Part shown: positions 57,022 to 64,000 of the stretch, piece by piece | How positions within the stretch are numbered: position 1 is the first letter of the stretch | Layout: every line of letters begins with the position of its first letter | Origin: Brachionus manjavacas | Lineage: Eukaryota; Rotifera; Eurotatoria; Ploima; Brachionidae | NCBI GenBank assembly: GCA_019054805.1 | Contig: JAHQIY010000006.1 | Coordinates: 5,332,001 to 5,396,000, forward strand | Length of the DNA stretch: 64,000 bases | Direction: 5' to 3' | Notes under the pieces: model-generated | The model's input: the letters and a program-made list of their open reading frames with translations, nothing else | Told to the model about the DNA's origin: nothing | The model's database searches: none | Position numbers and translations under genes: made by a program

Positions 57022-58420
57022 ATGAATAAGCAACGCGGTAATTTAAATTTTAAATTTGATAATTAGTAATTAAATATTTTTAATAGCAAAAGAAGGCTAC
57101 AACTGTTGTTCTGGATTGCTAATTGGATTATCATTTCTGTTATTTATTTTAATATTTCCTATCAGTTTAATATTTTGCATTAAAGTAAATAAAAAATCTA
57201 TCATATTAAAAATTTATTTTTTTTTTTATTATTTTTAGATTACGCGGGAATATGAAAGAGCCGTAGTTTTGAGACTAGGCCGACTAATGTTCAATGGAGC
57301 CAAAGGTCCGGGGCTATTTTTTGTCCTTCCATGTGTAGACAGAATTATTAGATGCGATTTAAGGTGATTAAGGCAATGTGAAATATTAGTACAAAAATTA
57401 CAGTACAAAAAGTAAAAACTTTATAATTTTTTTTCTAATTGTGCAAAAGTGATTCTGTAAACAGTACAATATTGTACAAATTTTTTAGAAATGAATACCA
57501 AGCTCTGCGAAAACTCTGCAATTAATTGCAGATATTAATCAAATATTTTTTGATGGTGTGCATTTTACAGAAAAATTCAGAGTTTTCGCAGAGCTTGGTA
57601 TTCGTTTCTAAAAAATTTTTACAATATTGTACTGTTTACAGAATCACTTTTGCACAATTAGAAAAAAAATTATAAAGTTTTTACTTTTTGTACTGTAATT
57701 TTTGTACTAATATTTCACATTGCTGGTGATTAATTAAAATTTTGTTTTAAAAAAAATTAATTTTGGTCAGGACGGTTACATTTGACGTGCCACCGCAAGA
57801 AATTTTGACCAAAGATTCAGTAACCATTGATGTAGATGCAGTATGCTACTATCAGATAAAAGATCCGGTAACTGCTGTCGTAAATGTAGAGAATGCACAG
57901 TTTTCTACTCGACTTTTGGCGGCAACATGTCTGAGAAATATTCTTGGTACCAAAACATTGCAAGATATATTGCAGGACAGAGAATCGATTGCCAGTCATA
58001 TGCAAGTAAAATCAAATATCTTAAATCATCCTTAAATTTTGTTAGATTTTATTAGATGAAGCGACTAAGGACTGGGGCATTCTGGTAGAACGAATTGAAA
58101 TGTAATTTTTTTATATTTTATTTTTATTTATTTGTTTGCATTTTCGCTAAAGAAAAGATGTGAGGCTTCCAGAGCAAATGCAAAGAGTTATGGCTGCTGA
58201 AGCCGAAGCTACTAGAGAAGCGAGAGCTAAGTTAATAGCAGCCGAAGGCGAATACAGAGCTTCAACGGCACTAAAAGCTGCTGCTGACGTAATTGACAAA
58301 AACCCAATAGCTCTACAGCTCAGATATTTGCAGACTCTAACTCACATTGCTGCTGAAAAAAATTCAACAATAATTTTTCCGATTCCCATCGAAATGATGG
58401 CCATTATTAAAAAAAAATAA
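57022..58420 (+). CDS. Stomatin-family gene S9 (six exons)
   Basis: Exons: 57022-57037, 57087-57184, 57239-57363, 57771-58005, 58046-58101 and 58153-58420, total 798 bases, 265 residues, all in phase. A five-codon first exon (MNKQR) leads to [14 protein letters not shown] and the hairpin ([16 protein letters not shown]). Then come [36 protein letters not shown], the PHB core ([35 protein letters not shown]), [12 protein letters not shown] and the helix ending [13 protein letters not shown], where GEQKAS is replaced by GEYRAS. Intron 3 (57364-57770) is mostly a foldback transposon inserted exactly at its 5' splice site. It is the shortest paralogue. Expected: oligomeric membrane scaffold. Confidence 0.9.
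57364..57733. mobile_element. Foldback MITE (hAT-like 8-bp target duplication) in intron 3 of S9
   Basis: The element itself is 57372-57725 (354 bp), flanked by the direct repeat GTGATTAA at 57364-57371 and 57726-57733. Its arms (57373-57518 and 57578-57723) are near-perfect reverse complements of about 146 bp around a roughly 59-bp loop; for example CCAAGCTCTGCGAAAACTCT on the left answers AGAGTTTTCGCAGAGCTTGG on the right. The right terminus reads CAGCAATGTG inwards. An 8-bp duplication and CAG-type end suit a hAT-derived MITE. No coding capacity. Confidence 0.9.
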
Positions 58421-58631
58421 AATTTATTTATAATTTATTTAAATTGTTCAAATGCTTAAATAAATTTCTATCTGATAATCACGAATTTTTTGGTAATTTT
58501 TTTCAACTAGAATTCGTTCAGCTTCAATACGATTGTGCACAGAAATTAGAATATCGGATGTATTTGTCTCTGTATTGTTTAGTATTTGAATTGAATCAGA
58601 CATTATCTAAACAAATGTTTACAAATTAAAC

Positions 58632-61600
58632 TTAATTTTTTTCATAAATTAATAAACCTACTTCATATCCATTTAAAAACTCATATATTTCGTTTGATGA
58701 AATATCACAAGGCGCATTTTTTAAAATCAACATTACTGGACTACTAAATGATTGCATCATTTGAGAATGTAAAAAATATGACGAAGGAGAGATAGGTGGA
58801 GTCGGATAGTACCACATTAAAGGAGAATATGCACCAGCTTGACTTAAATATTGATTTGGAATAATTGGAATTTGAGCTGTGGGTGAATTAATTGCTGAAT
58901 TGTAATTTGTATAGATATAACTTGGAATTTGGTTGATTGCAGAGTAAACATTTGAATTCACAATTGATTGCATTAATTGATTATTAGATGATTGATTTAT
59001 TAAATTAGATGACAAAAGACCCATTAGAACTAGATTCATTTCTTCGCCTGAACACTGAGTTACTTCGATTACGAATTTTTTTCCCAAGAAAAACATGACT
59101 TTAGCATTTTTATGCAAAACAGCATTTTGAGATGATTGTTCTCCATCAAGTTGAATAAAAACTTCACCTGAAGGCTGTCCCTTTTTATTTGACTGTTATT
59201 TTAAAGATTAATTTAATAAAGTATTTTTACCATTGAATTTAAAATCAAATGAACGCCTTGTTGCACAATGTGCTGAGAATGAATTCCTAAGAATTCCAAA
59301 ATGTTGTCTATTCCACATTCTAGAGGCAAATTTTTTAAATGAATACAGTCTTTTTTATTGTTTCCGGCTAGTAGCTCAGGTGAGAGTATGGACATGGGTG
59401 GCTGTTGAATATCTTTGGAGTTCGGATGAAAATTTTTCGGGTCTTGGCTCCTCTTAAAGACTTGTTGGACTTCTGCGAATGTGCTACGGAAAAGCTCAAT
59501 GTACCTGGCGCCCATCATTTCTTTGTGTTTTAAGAGAGCTTGGTTGGCCTCTTGCTCTGATTTGAACAAAACAAAAGCATCACCAGTTGCTCGACCGTCC
59601 GGGTAGTGAACAAATAAAACACCGTTTTCACTATCAACTATTTCACATGAATTGTCACCTCGGCGAAAAAAATCGACCTTTTATTTAAAATATTAATTTT
59701 TAGCTTTCAAAATATCTTTTCACCGATTCTTTATTAAAGAGCATTTAAAGAAAAAGCAAAATTCATTTAAAAAATTTTTTCCAATTCTAAATAAACAGGC
59801 CTGATTTTTTGCCATTTAATAGAGGATCAAATCAAATCAAATCAGCATCAATCACTTTTTGTAAAATAAAAACTTAGTTAAATATATCTAGAGTTAATAT
59901 ATAAAAAAATTATTACTTTTTTTTATTTTTGGCTAGTAGTTAGTGTTAAAAATTTAATGGAAAAATTCAAATATTAATTTTTGGTCATAACGATTTATTT
60001 ATTTAAAAAGAGAAATGCACTTTTTGAATACTTTTATATTTGCCAGATGAAAAAAAAATTCACTTTTGAAAATAAATAAATAAAAATTATTTCATTTTTT
60101 AAAAATTTAATTTCTTTATTATTTGCTATTTTAAATGTGACTGTAGAAATATTAAGAATTTATAACAAATTTATTAATTTGCTTAAAGCTAAAAATTTTA
60201 TAAATATTTTAGTTCATAGACACAGAAAAAAACAAGAAAAAAAGTGAAAAGCCTATGGTCTATACATTTAAATATAAATAAGCATAATTATCAATTTTTT
60301 GAAAAAGAGGCATATTGTTGGGTAACGGTAACATCCAATTAAGAAGATCAATCACATCAAATAAGTCGGGAATAAACTAAAAAAATTAAAAGTCTACTAT
60401 AGCGGAACTACGTTAGTCGTTCTGCTTTGTTTATTTAATTAAACTAAATTGACCGTAGAATATAAACTTTTATTAGAATATAAACTATTATTATTTTTAT
60501 TATTATATTTTCTTTCCACTAAAAAAACAGCATAAAAACTTTTAAATTTAAAAATTTAATTCTAAAATTTATTTTTCATTTTTTTGGCATACCTATTTTA
60601 AAGTTTATTGATATTCTAATGAATTTTGAAAATTTGAAATTAGTTTCAATTTATAAACAAAACCTAAGCATTTACCCAACTAAAAAAATCCAAACTTTAT
60701 ATCTTACTGTGTCAAAAAAGCATAATTTTTAAGGTCTTCATAATTTTGATCAATTAAATTTTTTTTTACTTTGAAAAATAATTACCACATTTTTCGCATC
60801 TGAATCAAAAGGCAGACCACGCATTCGTATAATGATTTTACCATTTCTCGACAGAAACTCTTTGGCTTCATTGTTTGATCCTTTAAATGAAATATAAAAA
60901 AATTATAATAATTGATTTTTAAGGCAACAGACTTTTTAAATAATTTAAAAAATATGAATAGAAATTGTTAATATGTGAAGGATTGAAATTTTTGCGGGAA
61001 TATCTGTTCCTAATACAGTTAGCCATTACTAACTTAGGAAAATGACTTTTTTTTTTCTTGTCTTTAGACACAAAATGAAAATTTATATAATTTTTCGAAT
61101 AATTTAGAATTTGAAATAAAAAAAAAGATTGAAAAAAATATTTAAATCCCATATTTGCTTAACCTGTATCAATTTTTACTCTTCTCGATCACCTATGAAA
61201 AATATTTGATCACTTGAAAATTCTAATTTTGTTATTTCAAGAATAGACTCAAATTCATGTAATTGAATTTGAAACAATTTTATATCATTCAACAATCAAA
61301 ATAAGAAATATTGAAATTAGACTTTTTTTTTATAAGATATTTTGTTGGCTTGGGTTCTTAAATTTCAATTGATGACTTTTTTATTTTTCAGCCTACAAAA
61401 CTTTAAGAATAATCATTATTTTTTTGATATTAAATTTCAATATTTGCTTTTCAAAATTATTTGTTTACCTCCAGCTACGCTTAAAAAGTCAGTTCCAGTC
61501 GCTTTATAGACTTCAATATACCGATTTCCGATGTGATGTTTATGTCTTTTGAGGGCCATATCACGTTGTTGTTCACTCTCAAATCGAACAAACGCTTCGC

Positions 61601-64000
61601 CATTTCGTCTTCCTTGGGAACTAAGACACAACGCCACACCACCTCTAAAAAAGAAGAATAAATAAGTATTTTTTAAAACTATTTTTTCCTTGATACTTAG
61701 TAATATTTAATCCTATAAAAAATTTTCCCAGATCATAATCTGTGCACTGCCAAGGAAGACCTCTAACTCGTACAATAGTGTTTTCTTCAAGTTTATCATT
61801 GATTGAACTTTAAAAATTAAGTTATTTTTAGTTTTTTTAATTTATTCTTTTTATTTTACAAAAGCCCTTTTTCCAATTCTCTCGAAATTATTTCCAGATT
61901 TTGAAAAGTGCACCCTTAAAAAATTCTGAAATATTTAAAATAAAAATAAAAAAAAATTAAATTAAAAACCACTATTTAGCATCTTTAATACAACACTATT
62001 CATTAATCTGCATTGACCCATTGACATGGTATTATCTTTTTCTTCATCAATTGATAGATCTTTAGATAGTAAAAAATTTTTTTTAAAAAGTACAAAAATT
62101 AAAAATAATTTATTACATTTTTTTATTTCATTCAAATTGTTAGTGATACTGCAATTGAAAAAAGATCGGAATTCTTTCAAAATATCGATGTATTTAAAGT
62201 AATAAATTGGTATTTCAATTAATTTTTTCGAACATTCGGGAATCAGTGCTTGTCGAAGTAATAAGCCATTGTAAGTCACAAAAATTAGTTCATTATCTCT
62301 TTGATTAATTTTCAAATTTAACAATTTTTGGTCAAACTTTTTTAAAAATTTTAAGAATTATTTTTTAATTTAATAAATGGTGTATTGTATTGTACAACTC
62401 CATGAGAATTTGTTTTTAACTTTTAGGATTCATTTGAGATTAATAATTTTATGCTACAAGATCTTTAGACTTTTATTCATGATCTTGTAGCACAAACCTA
62501 ATTTATATTCTTTAGAAAAAATAAAAAATTTTCTATCTCATAAAAAGTCATTTTATTAGGAGTTTAGTTAAAAAAATATAAAAAAGTAAAAATTCCAACT
62601 TTTTCTAATTCCAATAGCTAAAAAAGTAAATTAATTAATTTCTAAAAGGGGTTAAACGTTTGATGAAGATATCTTTCCTTATTTGAAGAAGATTTCTCTT
62701 TCAGTAGCAAAAGTAGATTTTCTTGTCACTCCTCCAAAATTCCCCTAATCTTAAAATTATTAGGGTTGTTTAAGATAGGAGCAATAACTTTCTAGCTGTT
62801 TTTAAAATTTCTAAAATTCCCTTCCTCATCACAAGTAAACCCTAACCCGTCAGAAAAACTAATTATCAAGGGGATAATTAATCTCATATGGAGTTTTTTT
62901 ACTGACAAAATATTGAAAAAAATGGAAAAATTTTATTAAATTTTTTTTAAAAAGTCTGATAAAGTTTTTTTTATAATTGAAAATAGATTTTACAGTTCTC
63001 GTTGAAAAAATATTTCTATTTGTTAATTATACAGATAGGATGAGTTAAGATTCCTCGATAGTTCAAGTTTTCTTAGCTGAGCACAAAACTCGGTGATCCA
63101 AACTTTATTATCCAAACCTTAGAAGACTCGTATTACCAAAATTAAATTTATCAAATGACTTAGAATTTTCTTACTCTGATAATACTTTCTACCAGACATA
63201 TTTCACAAATTGCTCATCGATGATTATTTTTCAGATATTATCCTAACAACACAAAAATTTAAATTCTAATTTAAAATTAAAAAAAAAAGATAGCCAAAAA
63301 ATAAACTATTTCAAATATCATTTTGAAAAGCCTTAATTCTTTCTTAATCTGAAAAAATCTACGACTTCATAATTTTATAATTTACCAAGAAGCCAGAACC
63401 AGCAAACACTAACCATTTAAACAAAACGCCGAATTTTATGGTTCATGCGTAATTATATTTTGTCTCTAATATTCCAATTTTAAAAAATTTAAACTCAATT
63501 TGATCTTTATTATTTTTATTTCAATTTTAATAGATACGTTTAGTTTTTCTTTATCTATGCAAGTGATTTATCTTGCACCTGCTTTAAAAAGTTACAATTT
63601 TTTTTAAATAAACATTTGAAAACATTTTCTCTTTTTTCTTTAATACATAAATTTATTTTAATTAAAATAGGTCTTGTTCAAATAAGAAGGCTTTGTTAAA
63701 ATATTTTGTAGAAATTTAATGTGAATTAATGAAATACTTTCAAAATAAATTCATCTTAATGACTCATAATTAAATTAAGCTTTTTATTTTAAAAAACTAG
63801 AAAATAAAATTTACCTCTTGTATAAAATTTTGTAAAAAAAAATCTTGATTTGATCGATTAAGTTTCATGTACTCAGAGCAGTCTATAACCTTAAATGTCA
63901 TGAAATTAGAAACTTTGAAATATGCTTTCGTACTTACTTTTTTTTGTTCCAAATTTATAATAATTGTTGAAATGTTAATTAACTCTGCTTGATCTGATCC
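58632..64000 (-). CDS. ESRP: Epithelial splicing regulatory protein / fusilli homologue (ten exons visible, 5' end outside window)
   Basis: Exons: 63938-64000 (edge), 63815-63889, 62117-62336, 61970-62059, 61860-61914, 61697-61807, 61469-61644, 60786-60880, 59231-59677 and 58632-59192; 630 residues visible, all phases consistent. The N-terminal part ([20 protein letters not shown], later [28 protein letters not shown]) is the DnaQ/RNase-H-like domain of ESRPs. RRM1 follows ([50 protein letters not shown]), then RRM2 ([40 protein letters not shown]) and RRM3 ([35 protein letters not shown]). The linker keeps the [11 protein letters not shown] motif. ESRPs bind GU-rich RNA in the nucleus and set alternative splicing in epithelia. 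RRM3 is degraded in its middle. Long introns are 62337-63814, 60881-61468 and 59678-60785. Confidence 0.93.
62452..62492. repeat. Hairpin in an ESRP intron
   Basis: The arms TGCTACAAGATC and GATCTTGTAGCA are exact complements around a 17-base loop. It lies in the 1.48-kb intron of the ESRP homologue. No family was assigned. Confidence 0.7.

Noticed and set aside
60919..61152. 77-codon minus-strand ORF
   Set aside because: It lies within an ESRP intron and has no motif.
62060..62116. Coding sequence between the two halves of the ESRP DnaQ-like domain
   Set aside because: The frame is open by chance, but a 57-bp GT-AG intron here restores the family sequence (NEIKKYLSIDEE).
62322..62324. Start of an independent 120-residue protein at 62324
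   Set aside because: The codon is TTG, the frame continues upstream to a splice acceptor at 62336, and the product is the middle of the ESRP DnaQ-like domain.
1..64000. tRNA, rRNA or CRISPR arrays
   Set aside because: No cloverleaf with GGTTC-type T-arm, no rRNA block and no regularly spaced repeats were recognised by eye; a covariance-model scan was not possible.

Overview
This is an AT-rich window from an invertebrate animal. The evidence is spliced genes with short GT-AG introns (many 44-66 bp), animal-type proteins (a stomatin family, SYS1, SGSM3, an ESRP/fusilli splicing factor), the standard genetic code and abundant decayed transposons. A spiralian such as a monogonont rotifer would fit the base composition and intron style, but that is inference. 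Exon models were built by hand from splice sites, codon phase and paralogue comparison, without transcripts.

Left part, 1-19.5 kb. Two decayed LINE reverse-transcriptase pieces lie tail to tail (1-1850). Next is a minus-strand gene for a secreted PAN/apple plus seven-blade WD40 protein (2134-3360). A transposon graveyard follows (6.2-8.9 kb: mariner-derived MITE, LINE 3' half, mariner N-terminus, RT fragment, LINE/SINE-like tail). SGSM3 (TBC-SH3-RUN) is a single 2.5-kb exon (9125-11641). The 7.9 kb after it hold only a possible small secreted-protein exon and a LINE-like tail.

Centre and right, 19.5-58.4 kb: a cluster of nine stomatin-family (SPFH/PHB) genes, called S1-S9 here. S1, S2 and S3 are on +; S4, S5, S6, S7 and S8 on -; S9 on +. 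All have the membrane hairpin, the PHB core and the C-terminal helix ending in the STI(V/I)FP(I)P segment. They differ in N-terminus (from 4-5-residue first exons to 330 residues), intron number and intron phase. Transposons have landed among and inside them. A MULE with 9-bp target duplication lies between S5 and S6, a LINE with a nested MITE-like insert fills a 2-kb intron of S7, a mariner lies between S7 and S8, and a foldback MITE sits exactly at a 5' splice site of S9. S1 and S2 both come up one G short at the same splice junction.

Right end. SYS1 (Golgi membrane protein, two exons) lies between S8 and S9. An ESRP/fusilli homologue (DnaQ-like domain plus three RRMs) runs on the minus strand from 58632 off the right edge, tail to tail with S9. 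The stomatins probably act as oligomeric membrane scaffolds that tune channels and transporters; SYS1, SGSM3 and ESRP are conserved housekeeping or regulatory genes with no evident functional link to the cluster.
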